IMG/VR virus record: IMGVR_UViG_3300001849_000026
Coordinates: 1 to 27,242 of that record
Length of the DNA stretch: 27,242 bases
DNA from: a virus
Direction: 5' to 3' (one strand)
Part shown: positions 21,174 through 27,242 of the stretch, piece after piece
Layout: each line of letters opens with the position of its first letter
How positions within the stretch are numbered: the first letter of the stretch is position 1
The notes under the pieces: model-generated
The model's input: the letters and a program-made list of their open reading frames with translations, nothing else
What the model was told of the DNA's origin: nothing
Databases searched by the model: none
Made by a program: the position numbers and the translations under genes

Positions 21174-23572
21174 GCCTATTAGCCAACTCCAACGCTATTG
21201 AGACAGGCGGCTACCAGATTAGCCGTAGTGTGCGTCTGCGTGCAAGCGCAACGCCTTATTTTGACAGAACACCGGCAAGCATTTCTGGAAATAACACTTG
21301 GACATTTTCTTGCTGGGTAAAGCGTGGAAGTGATATAGGTAGCACAAGCACTCAAGAGAGCATTATGGGTGCTGGCGATGGCGGTGGCGCACCAGCTAGA
21401 TATGATGTTTTTGGTTTTTATAACGATACTATTCAATTTGCTACTTTTAACGGTTCAGTAGCATCAATTTATACAACAGCGGTTTATCGTGACCCTAGTG
21501 CATGGTATCACCTAGTCTGTCGTTATGACGACACGCAGTCAACAGCAAGCAATAGAGTTCGCATTTATGTTAATGGGGTTTTGCAAACTTTAAATAGTCC
21601 AACCTATCCAAATCAAAACTACGGAAGCAACTTTAATACTACCTATCTTCAGCGTATTGCCGCTAATACTATTGCAACAAATCGTGGCATTGATGGATAC
21701 CTTGCCGAAGTTATTATGGTGAGTGGACAGTCGTTAGACCCATCTTCATTCGGACAAACTGACGCAAACACAGGTGTCTGGGTAGCTAAGAAATATGTAG
21801 GAAGCTATGGCACGAATGGGTTCTACCTGAACTTCAGCGACAACAGCGCAGCAACATCCACCACCATTGGCAAAGACTATTCGGGCAACGGGAATAACTG
21901 GACACCCAATAACATCAGCGTAACTGCTGGCTCCACCTACGACTCCATGCTAGATGTCCCTGCTGGCAATGGCTATGCAGATGGCGGGAATGGGCGGGGG
22001 AATTACTGTGTGATGAACCCATTAAAGTTGCACTCAGATATGCGACTTACAAATGGAAATTTAGATGTAAGTTGTATAGGTGGTTCAGCCTATTGTGTTT
22101 TTGGTTCTATTGTTATGAATAGTGGCTCTTGGTACGCTGAATACACGATAAATACATCGAGCGGAAATTACCCACAAGCAGGCATTGGAGATTTAGTTAT
22201 AAGTCCAAGTTCAAACCAAGGACTAGGCGATGCAAATGGAACTGCATATCAAAGGGATGGTCGCGTCATTGTTAATGGCTCAACAATAGGAACATTTGCA
22301 ACCTTTACAAATGGTGATGTGATTGGCGTTGCCTACGATGCAACAAACAACAGAATCTATTTTGCCAAGAACAACACTTGGATTAACTCTGGAAATCCGT
22401 CTGGCGGTACAGGTTACTTTAGTCCTGCTTCACCAACACAGGGTTATGTTTTCGGAACTTCAACATATTCTGTTGGATCATGCTCAATCAACCTTGGTCA
22501 ACGCCCCTTCACCTACACCCCACCCACAGGCTTCAAGGCGCTGAACACAACCAACCTGCCTGATCCGACTGTTAAGAAGGGAAGCAGTTATTTTGATATA
22601 AATTTAAGAACAGGAAATGGGTCAACAACCACCGTTACAGGCATACCATTTGCCCCTGATTTGGTTTGGGTGAAAGCCAGAAACAATGTAATGTCACATA
22701 ACCTGTTTGATAGAGTAAGAGGCGCACAAAACGCTTTGTATTCAAATCTGACAGATGCCGAAACAAGTACCACAAACTTAACAGCGTTTACTGGTGATGG
22801 TTATACAGTAGGTAATTCGCTTGTTTTAAACACATACACTTTTGTCGATTGGCTCTGGAAAGCCAACGGCACAGGCGTAAGCAACACCGCAGGCTCCATC
22901 ACCAGCACGGTGTCAGCGAATACAACGAGTGGGTTCTCGATCGCAACAACAACTGGCACAGGCGGTACAGGCACAATTGGTCATGGTCTTGGAGCAGTTC
23001 CTCAATTCATTATGTGTTTCCGTAGAAATACTGCGGCTGACCACTATTGTTACCATCAAGCAATTGGTAATACTAACTTTTTAATATTAAACTCAACTGC
23101 TGCTAGTGCTGCGTCAGCAAATCTGTGGAACAACACAACGCCGACATCTACGGTGTTTTCTGTTGGCAATACCAACAATAATAGCGGCGATACCTATGTG
23201 CATTACATTTTCGCCGCCATCCCCGGCTATTCAGCCTTTGGCAAGTACACGGGCAATGGAAGCACGGATGGGCCATTTGTGTACTGTGGGTTTAGACCGA
23301 AGTGGGTGCTAATAAAACAAACAACTGTTTCTTCAAGGGATTGGATTATTTTAGATACCTCAAGAAATACATACAATGTTGCCGACCTGCAATTACTTCC
23401 CAATACGGCAGAGGCAGAAAGCACAACATTTTATGGTTCAACTGCTTACCTTGATATTTTATCTAATGGTTTTAAGATAAGAAGCGCCTCGGGTCGTAAC
23501 AACGAAAGTACGGCAATTTACATCTACGCCGCCTTCGCCGAAAATCCGACGAAATATGCGAATGCGAGGTGA
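21170..23572 (+). CDS. Receptor-binding adhesin with LamG- and SPRY-like domains, TTG start
   Basis: An 800-residue adhesin. The start is TTG 21170: AGGAG at 21158-21162 lies seven bases upstream, it overlaps the fibre stop as TTGA, and the product then begins SLLANSNAIETGGYQISRSV, a known opening for this protein type. Residues about 20-230 look like a LamG/concanavalin-like domain (NTWTFSCWVKRG, WYHLVCRYDD, RVRIYVNGVLQ, GIDGYLAEVIMVSGQ). Residues about 300-440 look like a SPRY/B30.2-type unit (WYAEYTINTSSG, VIGVAYDATNNRIYFAKNN). The remainder has two tandem related beta domains, each with a PDLVWVKARN or PKWVLIKQTT-type strand and a final WLWKANG or YIYAAFAENP. Likely carbohydrate binding on the host surface. 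Base composition alternates between blocks (see findings). Confidence 0.85.
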   Translation: MSLLANSNAIETGGYQISRSVRLRASATPYFDRTPASISGNNTWTFSCWVKRGSDIGSTSTQESIMGAGDGGGAPARYDVFGFYNDTIQFATFNGSVASIYTTAVYRDPSAWYHLVCRYDDTQSTASNRVRIYVNGVLQTLNSPTYPNQNYGSNFNTTYLQRIAANTIATNRGIDGYLAEVIMVSGQSLDPSSFGQTDANTGVWVAKKYVGSYGTNGFYLNFSDNSAATSTTIGKDYSGNGNNWTPNNISVTAGSTYDSMLDVPAGNGYADGGNGRGNYCVMNPLKLHSDMRLTNGNLDVSCIGGSAYCVFGSIVMNSGSWYAEYTINTSSGNYPQAGIGDLVISPSSNQGLGDANGTAYQRDGRVIVNGSTIGTFATFTNGDVIGVAYDATNNRIYFAKNNTWINSGNPSGGTGYFSPASPTQGYVFGTSTYSVGSCSINLGQRPFTYTPPTGFKALNTTNLPDPTVKKGSSYFDINLRTGNGSTTTVTGIPFAPDLVWVKARNNVMSHNLFDRVRGAQNALYSNLTDAETSTTNLTAFTGDGYTVGNSLVLNTYTFVDWLWKANGTGVSNTAGSITSTVSANTTSGFSIATTTGTGGTGTIGHGLGAVPQFIMCFRRNTAADHYCYHQAIGNTNFLILNSTAASAASANLWNNTTPTSTVFSVGNTNNNSGDTYVHYIFAAIPGYSAFGKYTGNGSTDGPFVYCGFRPKWVLIKQTTVSSRDWIILDTSRNTYNVADLQLLPNTAEAESTTFYGSTAYLDILSNGFKIRSASGRNNESTAIYIYAAFAENPTKYANAR

Positions 23573-23576
23573 TGAT

Positions 23577-24047
23577 ATGGGACGAAAAAAAATCAATGTT
23601 ATTGAGAAGTTTTGGGCAAAAGTTGATAAGCGTTCTGACAATGAATGCTGGCTTTGGCTTGGTGCTTTAGACAAAGATGGATATGGACAGATTTGGGATG
23701 GATACGCTGGGAAGATGAAACGCTCACACAAGGTATCAGCACAAATACATCATGGAGATTCCGATGGACGCATCGTAATGCACTCATGCGACAACCCATC
23801 ATGTTGCAATCCAAACCACCTCAGTTATGGAACAAATGCAGACAATGTTGCCGATAAAATGAAAAAAAGTCGTCAAGCGAAAGGTGAACGACAAGGACAC
23901 AGTAAGCTGACAGAAGCGCAAGTCTCAGATATTCGCAATCGCGCAGCAGAAGGTTATCGGAAACTGTGTGATGAATTTAAACTAGCGCCGTCTACCGTGT
24001 ACAGAATATGGCACAGACAGGCTTGGCAACATATCAACGCCCGTTAA
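23577..24047 (+). CDS. HNH homing endonuclease
   Basis: A 156-residue free-standing endonuclease inserted between the adhesin and a tail gene. ATG 23577 is preferred because AGGTGAT lies just upstream; ATGs at 23556 and 23562 are in frame but overlap the adhesin. The HNH_3-type core is VMHSCDNPSCCNPNHLSYGT (residues 67-86), containing H69, C71, C76, C77 and H81. An N-terminal CWLWLGALDKDGYGQIW strand unit is typical of the family. Residues 111-150 form a helix-turn-helix (LTEAQVSDIRNRAAEG, then LAPSTVYRIWHRQAW) that would give DNA specificity. It is richer in A/T than the structural genes, consistent with mobile origin. Confidence 0.92.
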   Translation: MGRKKINVIEKFWAKVDKRSDNECWLWLGALDKDGYGQIWDGYAGKMKRSHKVSAQIHHGDSDGRIVMHSCDNPSCCNPNHLSYGTNADNVADKMKKSRQAKGERQGHSKLTEAQVSDIRNRAAEGYRKLCDEFKLAPSTVYRIWHRQAWQHINAR

Positions 24048-24056
24048 GGAGCAACT

Positions 24057-24644
24057 ATGTATTACTCACAAACAGAAAACAAACACATTTCCGAATACAC
24101 CCAATTTACCTTGGGTGGCATCACATACCCACAGCAATGGCTGGTTCAAGCAACTCCTGAGCAGAAGGCAGCTATTGGGCTAGAAGAAGTGGTGGTTACA
24201 GGCAGCAGAGCAGATGACAGGTTCTACTGGGTGAGCGAGAACTTGGTTGGCGCATCCCTGACTTACACCAACACACCTAAGCTGTTGGATGACAGGGAAG
24301 AGGTGGATGAGAATGGTCAGCCCATGTATGTCAAGGTGCTGGACAACTCAGACCCTGCCAATCCTGTGATGGTTGACAGCGCAGAACTCCTAGTCACCAA
24401 GGGTCTTAAATCAACCCACAAGGCAATGATTGACCAGCAGGTGTATTCCACCCTGCAACCGTCTGATTGGATGGCAGTAAGAGCGTTTGAGACAGGCACA
24501 GAGATGAACGCCGCATGGAAAACATGGCGAGCATCTGTGCGCTCAACAGCCACAGCAGTGAAGGCAGACATTGATGCTTGCACTACTGTTGAGCAGTTGA
24601 TGGATGTGGTGAAGAATTGGCAGATGCCAGAGGCTCCTAAATGA
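24057..24644 (+). CDS. Tail-associated protein, fibre-assembly-like
   Basis: A 195-residue soluble protein with AAGGAG before its ATG. The C-terminal third has the pattern LQPSDWMAVRAFETGTEMNA, then WRASVRSTATAVKADIDAC and TTVEQLMDVV, common to phage tail-fibre assembly/DUF4376-like proteins that follow fibre genes. The N-terminal part starts with YYSQTENKHISEYTQFTLGG and is specific to this kind of aquatic phage tail module. It may be a chaperone or a minor tail component. It overlaps the first lysis-region gene by ATGA. Confidence 0.65.
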   Translation: MYYSQTENKHISEYTQFTLGGITYPQQWLVQATPEQKAAIGLEEVVVTGSRADDRFYWVSENLVGASLTYTNTPKLLDDREEVDENGQPMYVKVLDNSDPANPVMVDSAELLVTKGLKSTHKAMIDQQVYSTLQPSDWMAVRAFETGTEMNAAWKTWRASVRSTATAVKADIDACTTVEQLMDVVKNWQMPEAPK

Positions 24645-24841
24645 GTGATGAATCCCTAGACACAAAGTTCTCTGTGCATGAGGCGGTCTGCGCCAAGCGC
24701 TATGAGGCAATCGAGAAGCGGCTTGATGATGGCAGCAAGCGCATGACACGCATTGAGATACTGCTCTACATCACCATTGCAGCGGTGTTTCTTGGCCCTG
24801 GAGTGGCGGCAATGTTCGTCAAGAAAGTGATCGGAATATGA
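24641..24841 (+). CDS. Small membrane protein, XhlA-like
   Basis: A 66-residue protein with a charged helical N-terminus (EAVCAKRYEAIEKRLDDGSK) and one membrane helix at residues about 41-61 (LLYITIAAVFLGPGVAAMFV). This design, a coiled helix then one C-terminal membrane segment, resembles hemolysin XhlA-type phage proteins associated with lysis. It is coupled by ATGA on both sides. A holin accessory role is plausible; identity is not certain. Confidence 0.7.
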   Translation: MSDESLDTKFSVHEAVCAKRYEAIEKRLDDGSKRMTRIEILLYITIAAVFLGPGVAAMFVKKVIGI

Positions 24842-25329
24842 TCGATCCGGTCAGCGCCCTAGCAGCAGTCCAATCCGCAGTTGCTTTAATTAAGAAGGCA
24901 AGTAAGACCGTGGACGATGTTGCCAGCTTGGGGCCGATGATCGGAAAGTATTTTGATGCCAAGGCCACGGCTACCAAAGCAGTCAGAGAAGCAAAGCGCA
25001 AAGGCGGCTCTAACATGGGCAAGGCAATTGAACTAGAACTTGCCATTAAAGCACAAGCTGACTTTGAGCGTGAACTGCAAGGTCTGTTCTTTGCCAGCAA
25101 CAACATGGACATCTGGCAAAACATCATGAAGCGGGTGGCAGAGATGAACGCTGCCGATGCTGAAGGCGCAAAGCAAGATGCCATTGCCGAGGCAAGGCGC
25201 AAACGGCGAGAGGAAGAACTCAACCAGATCATTCTTGCGGTTGGCATTGTGATTGTGGCTGGCATCTTCATATCGTGGGCGGCGTATGAGGCCATCACCT
25301 TTTGTAGCAACGCGGTATGTGGGCGATGA
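24838..25329 (+). CDS. C-terminally anchored membrane protein of the lysis region
   Basis: A 163-residue protein. The N-terminus (MIDPVSALAAVQSAVALIKK) is followed by long charged Ala/Lys/Glu helices (residues 40-125), a basic RRKRREEE stretch and one membrane helix at 130-152 (IILAVGIVIVAGIFISWAAY). Similar 'DPxSA' proteins occur in lysis regions of many environmental phages, but their role is unproven. The basic stretch just before the membrane helix predicts the bulk in the cytoplasm. It could be a regulator of holin timing. Confidence 0.68.
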   Translation: MIDPVSALAAVQSAVALIKKASKTVDDVASLGPMIGKYFDAKATATKAVREAKRKGGSNMGKAIELELAIKAQADFERELQGLFFASNNMDIWQNIMKRVAEMNAADAEGAKQDAIAEARRKRREEELNQIILAVGIVIVAGIFISWAAYEAITFCSNAVCGR

Positions 25330-25427
25330 ACAAGATCATCATTGCAGTCGGCATTGTGGTGATGGTTTTGTTCTTGCTGATTCTGGGCGTGATTGATTCT
25401 ATGCTCTACATCTTTGGTAAGCGATGA
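25326..25427 (+). CDS. Very small membrane protein, 33 residues
   Basis: Starts ATG 25326 (ATGA overlap with the previous stop) and ends with TGA 25425-25427, which overlaps the next ATG. The product is one hydrophobic helix (KIIIAVGIVVMVLFLLILGV) with a basic end (YIFGKR). The exact overlaps on both sides argue that it is translated. Its size and build fit a minimal pinholin or holin accessory, which is inference. Confidence 0.6.
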   Translation: MNKIIIAVGIVVMVLFLLILGVIDSMLYIFGKR

Positions 25428-25585
25428 GCAAATGGCTGTGCAAAGAAATAACGGACGGTTTTTCTAAATGGTTCAAATTCTTCTGTTATGGCTGTGCGTT
25501 GATCTGGTTATTAGATTTGCTTCCTAGACTTCCAGATGAACTTGCAGCCCCAATCGCTGAGAGAATTGTTGGCCTTGTAAAATGA
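25424..25585 (+). CDS. Small membrane protein, 53 residues
   Basis: Starts ATG 25424 and ends with TGA 25583-25585, again overlapping both neighbours by ATGA. An aromatic and basic N-terminus (SKWLCKEITDGFSKWFKFF) leads into a membrane helix (CYGCALIWLLDLLPRL), followed by an amphipathic tail (PDELAAPIAERIVGLV). Codon use is more A/T-ending than upstream. Unknown function; a lysis-related membrane peptide by context. Confidence 0.58.
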   Translation: MSKWLCKEITDGFSKWFKFFCYGCALIWLLDLLPRLPDELAAPIAERIVGLVK

Positions 25586-25782
25586 GATTCTTACTGATTG
25601 CAACTATCCTGATCCTTGCCGGATGCGAGGACAGATACCGCTACCCATGTCAGAATCCCAAGAACTTTTACAAACCGGATTGCCAAAAGCCAGCCTGTTT
25701 GTTTAGCCAGCAATGTCCTGAGTACCTAGTTGCACCCATTTTGGAGAAGCAAGTTGGACAACAACCCGCCGAAAATAAATAA
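25582..25782 (+). CDS. Cysteine-rich lipoprotein
   Basis: A 66-residue protein with a lipoprotein signal: MRFLLIATILILAGC, lipobox LAGC with C15. The short mature part (EDRYRYPCQNPKNFYKPDCQ and following) holds four further Cys (C23, C34, C38, C44). Proteins with this 'YRYPCQ-P-N' pattern recur in unrelated aquatic phages and are unnamed. It should reside in the periplasm or outer membrane and might affect lysis or superinfection. It is followed by, and overlaps by 29 bases, the next gene. Confidence 0.75.
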   Translation: MRFLLIATILILAGCEDRYRYPCQNPKNFYKPDCQKPACLFSQQCPEYLVAPILEKQVGQQPAENK

Positions 25783-26266
25783 AGACTACCTCTCGCCTGA
25801 CCAAATCGAGGTCAGGGTCTGGGCATTTGTGGTGGTCATGGTCACACTTGTGCTTGTGTTCATCGTGGCAATGCTGCTCTACTCAGTCACCTTTGTGACT
25901 CAGCCAATCAAATCAATGGCCCCGATTGACCAAGCCTACACCAAGATGCTCAACGACATCGTGCTGCTGATTGTTGGCGGTATCGGCGGCATCATGACCA
26001 AGAGAGCGGTCAAAAGTGTTAGCGATATGATCACACCATCACATCCACCAGTCGCACCTCAGACTGCAAGTTCACCAGCACCAGTTGCAACCGGTCAATC
26101 ATCAGCACCTGCGACACAACCATTTGGCCAGCTACCTGTTTGGGTGAACCCTCCACTCGATGAGTCTTGGACTCCTGGGCCACCGCCAACGACACCTGTT
26201 GATTACTTACCGCCTGAACGCGATGATATTGCACAGGAGAGAGCGGCTGCAAGGAATGAGACATGA
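25754..26266 (+). CDS. Two-helix membrane protein (holin candidate), TTG start, proline-rich tail
   Basis: The start is TTG 25754: GGAGAAG (25743-25749) is well placed, while the upstream TTG at 25730 lacks a site. The 170-residue product begins DNNPPKINKDYLSPDQIEVR, then membrane helices at residues about 22-45 (WAFVVVMVTLVLVFIVAM) and 66-82 (LNDIVLLIVGGIGGIM), joined by a conserved QPIKSMAPIDQAYTK loop. This core is a recurring aquatic phage lysis-region protein. From residue 87 on there is an unusual Pro/Ala/Ser/Thr-rich tail of about 80 residues with PPVAPQTASSPAP and TPGPPPTTP. Two helices and position make it the best holin candidate here. Confidence 0.68.
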   Translation: MDNNPPKINKDYLSPDQIEVRVWAFVVVMVTLVLVFIVAMLLYSVTFVTQPIKSMAPIDQAYTKMLNDIVLLIVGGIGGIMTKRAVKSVSDMITPSHPPVAPQTASSPAPVATGQSSAPATQPFGQLPVWVNPPLDESWTPGPPPTTPVDYLPPERDDIAQERAAARNET

Positions 26267-26733
26267 TTGGACTTCCTAACCCATATCTTATTTTAGGCGC
26301 AGTTGTGGCGGCAGTCACGGTCTATTTTGTTGGCCATCACAAGGGATGGGCGCAACGGGATGCTGAGATGCAAGCTGAGATTGCAATCAAGAATGAGGAA
26401 TCTCGGCAGAAGGAACAGAAACTGACCGAGCAAATCAACCAGACCGCAAGCAAACTATCGGAGGCCAACGATGTCATCACTCAAAAACAGTCTGCTCTTG
26501 ATCGCGCTATCAGTGCTGGCCGGGTGCGCCTCCCCGCCTCCAGTTGCGTACAAGCCGCCACAAGTGCCGCCACTGCCAGCGGGAATAACGCCGAAACAAG
26601 CGAATCTGAGCGAGAGACTCTCCGACTTATTGCTCAACTCGCAGCAGAAGGCGACAGGGCAATCAACGAACTCAACGCCTGCATTGCCGCCTACAACCAA
26701 GTAAGGGAGGCTATCAATGGCAGTCAACGCTGA
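26263..26733 (+). CDS. Rz: Rz-like inner-membrane spanin
   Basis: A 156-residue i-spanin. One N-terminal membrane helix (residues 7-24) is followed by a periplasmic coiled coil (residues about 30-85: RQKEQKLTEQINQTASKLSE). A SAGRVRLPAS segment at 84-93, also present in lambda Rz, follows, and then C95 and C140, which could form disulfides. It spans the periplasm with Rz1 and fuses the membranes in the last lysis step. The complete rz1 gene lies inside it in the +1 frame, and the endolysin start overlaps its 3' end. Confidence 0.9.
   Translation: MIGLPNPYLILGAVVAAVTVYFVGHHKGWAQRDAEMQAEIAIKNEESRQKEQKLTEQINQTASKLSEANDVITQKQSALDRAISAGRVRLPASSCVQAATSAATASGNNAETSESERETLRLIAQLAAEGDRAINELNACIAAYNQVREAINGSQR
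26471..26704 (+). CDS. Rz1: Rz1-like outer-membrane spanin lipoprotein, nested in Rz
   Basis: A 77-residue o-spanin wholly inside Rz, one frame forward. The signal peptide ends in the lipobox LAGC with C19 as the lipidated residue. The mature part is proline-rich (ASPPPVAYKPPQVPPLPAG), as is typical for Rz1, followed by a short amphipathic helix (NLSERLSDLLLNSQQ). The nested arrangement is the same as in lambda and supports both calls. It is the clearest evidence for a Gram-negative host. Confidence 0.93.
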   Translation: MSSLKNSLLLIALSVLAGCASPPPVAYKPPQVPPLPAGITPKQANLSERLSDLLLNSQQKATGQSTNSTPALPPTTK

Positions 26734-27242
26734 ACAACTACCAAAGCTACATATTGGTTCACAGTGGGTTGATGCTTTGAATGACACATTCAACCGGTTT
26801 GTCATTGCCACGCCAAAACAACAAGCTGCCTTCATTGGTCAATGTCAGCATGAATGCAATAACTTCAAGACCCTGAAAGAAGGCTTGAGCTATTCTGCTG
26901 AACGCCTGATGAAAGTCTGGCCAAAACGATTCCCAACCATTGAAAGCGCACAGCCCTATGCCCGTAACGAAAAAGCCCTCGCAAATAAGGTTTACGCTAA
27001 CCGCATGGGCAATCGTGACGAGTCTAGCGGTGACGGGGCTCGTTTTTGTGGCCGTGGTCTTATTCAGCTCACTGGCTCTACCGCTTATTACCAAGCTGGC
27101 AAAGCTCTCGGAGTGGATCTTTGGGCTAACCCAAAGATTGTCGCAACGCCTGAATACGCTGCACTCACAGCCGGATGGTTCTGGTCCACCCACAAATGCA
27201 ACGAACTAGCCGAAGCCGGTGACTGGGTGAAGCTCACAAAGG
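26717..27242 (+). CDS. Endolysin, glycoside hydrolase family 19 (3' end cut by window)
   Basis: Starts at ATG 26717 with GGGAGG (26704-26709) seven bases upstream and overlaps the Rz stop. The 175 visible residues are open to the right edge. The GH19 (chitinase/lysozyme-like) fold is clear: QCQHECNNFKTLKEGLSYS with the candidate catalytic pair E46 and E55, YANRMGN at 93-99, and the conserved GDGARFCGRGLIQLTG at 105-120. It cleaves peptidoglycan. There is no signal peptide or SAR helix, so release needs a holin from the upstream small membrane proteins. Only a short C-terminal part should be missing. Confidence 0.95.
   Translation, partial: MAVNAEQLPKLHIGSQWVDALNDTFNRFVIATPKQQAAFIGQCQHECNNFKTLKEGLSYSAERLMKVWPKRFPTIESAQPYARNEKALANKVYANRMGNRDESSGDGARFCGRGLIQLTGSTAYYQAGKALGVDLWANPKIVATPEYAALTAGWFWSTHKCNELAEAGDWVKLTK

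Noticed and set aside
21170-24047. Diversity-generating retroelement acting on the adhesin
   Set aside because: No reverse transcriptase gene and no adenine-variable template/variable repeat pair were seen in the window.
26759-27193. 144-codon minus-strand frame across the endolysin
   Set aside because: It is antisense to the GH19 domain, whose catalytic motifs clearly define the coding strand.
1-27242. Prophage with attachment sites
   Set aside because: No integrase, repressor, tRNA or bacterial flanking gene is present in the window, so integration cannot be supported.

Overview
The window is about 27 kb of a tailed double-stranded DNA phage, not of a cellular chromosome. Every credible gene is on the + strand, neighbouring genes mostly overlap by 1-4 bases (ATGA, TAATG), and the order is the classic late block of a podovirus with T7-type virion architecture: packaging, head, short tail tube, internal (ejection) proteins, T7-type fibre, adhesin, lysis. 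A nested Rz/Rz1 spanin pair and a GH19 endolysin imply a Gram-negative host. The style of the small membrane proteins and of the adhesin recalls environmental aquatic phages; that part is inference. No integrase, repressor, RNA polymerase or replication gene lies in the window, so lifestyle and taxonomy remain open. Both ends cut genes: the terminase small subunit is open to the left edge and the endolysin runs off the right edge.

Layout. 3-3070: terminase small subunit, a tRNA-guanine-transglycosylase/DpdA-like protein, a VUT (YhhQ-type) queuosine-precursor transporter, and terminase large subunit. 3057-7150: a GNAT-fold protein, three small or structural proteins, portal, a Bbp19-like protein and the scaffold. 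7151-7772: the only long non-coding stretch, holding two intrinsic terminators, a possible small RNA, further hairpins and a near-consensus sigma-70 promoter that drives the major capsid gene. 7773-8906: major capsid protein and a small capsid-associated protein, closed by a terminator. 8976-11572: tail tubular proteins A and B. 11572-19718: internal virion proteins of 199, 562, 956 and 996 residues, with a 59-residue gene nested in another frame of the 956-residue one. 19719-24644: T7-like tail fibre, an 800-residue LamG/SPRY-like adhesin starting at TTG, an HNH homing endonuclease and a tail-associated protein. 24641-27242: a run of very small membrane proteins and lipoproteins, then Rz, nested Rz1 and the endolysin.

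The most interesting point is the pair of genes between the two terminase subunits. A DpdA/TGT-like base-exchange enzyme followed by a VUT-family transporter suggests a two-gene, salvage-based 7-deazaguanine DNA-modification cassette: import preQ0 or a related base, then swap it into phage DNA as that DNA is about to be packaged. The four genes are translationally chained, and terminase large has no visible ribosome-binding site of its own. The biochemical function is inferred from motifs and context and has not been demonstrated. The second most interesting points are the structured intergenic region before the capsid promoter and the nested overlapping gene at 16517-16696.
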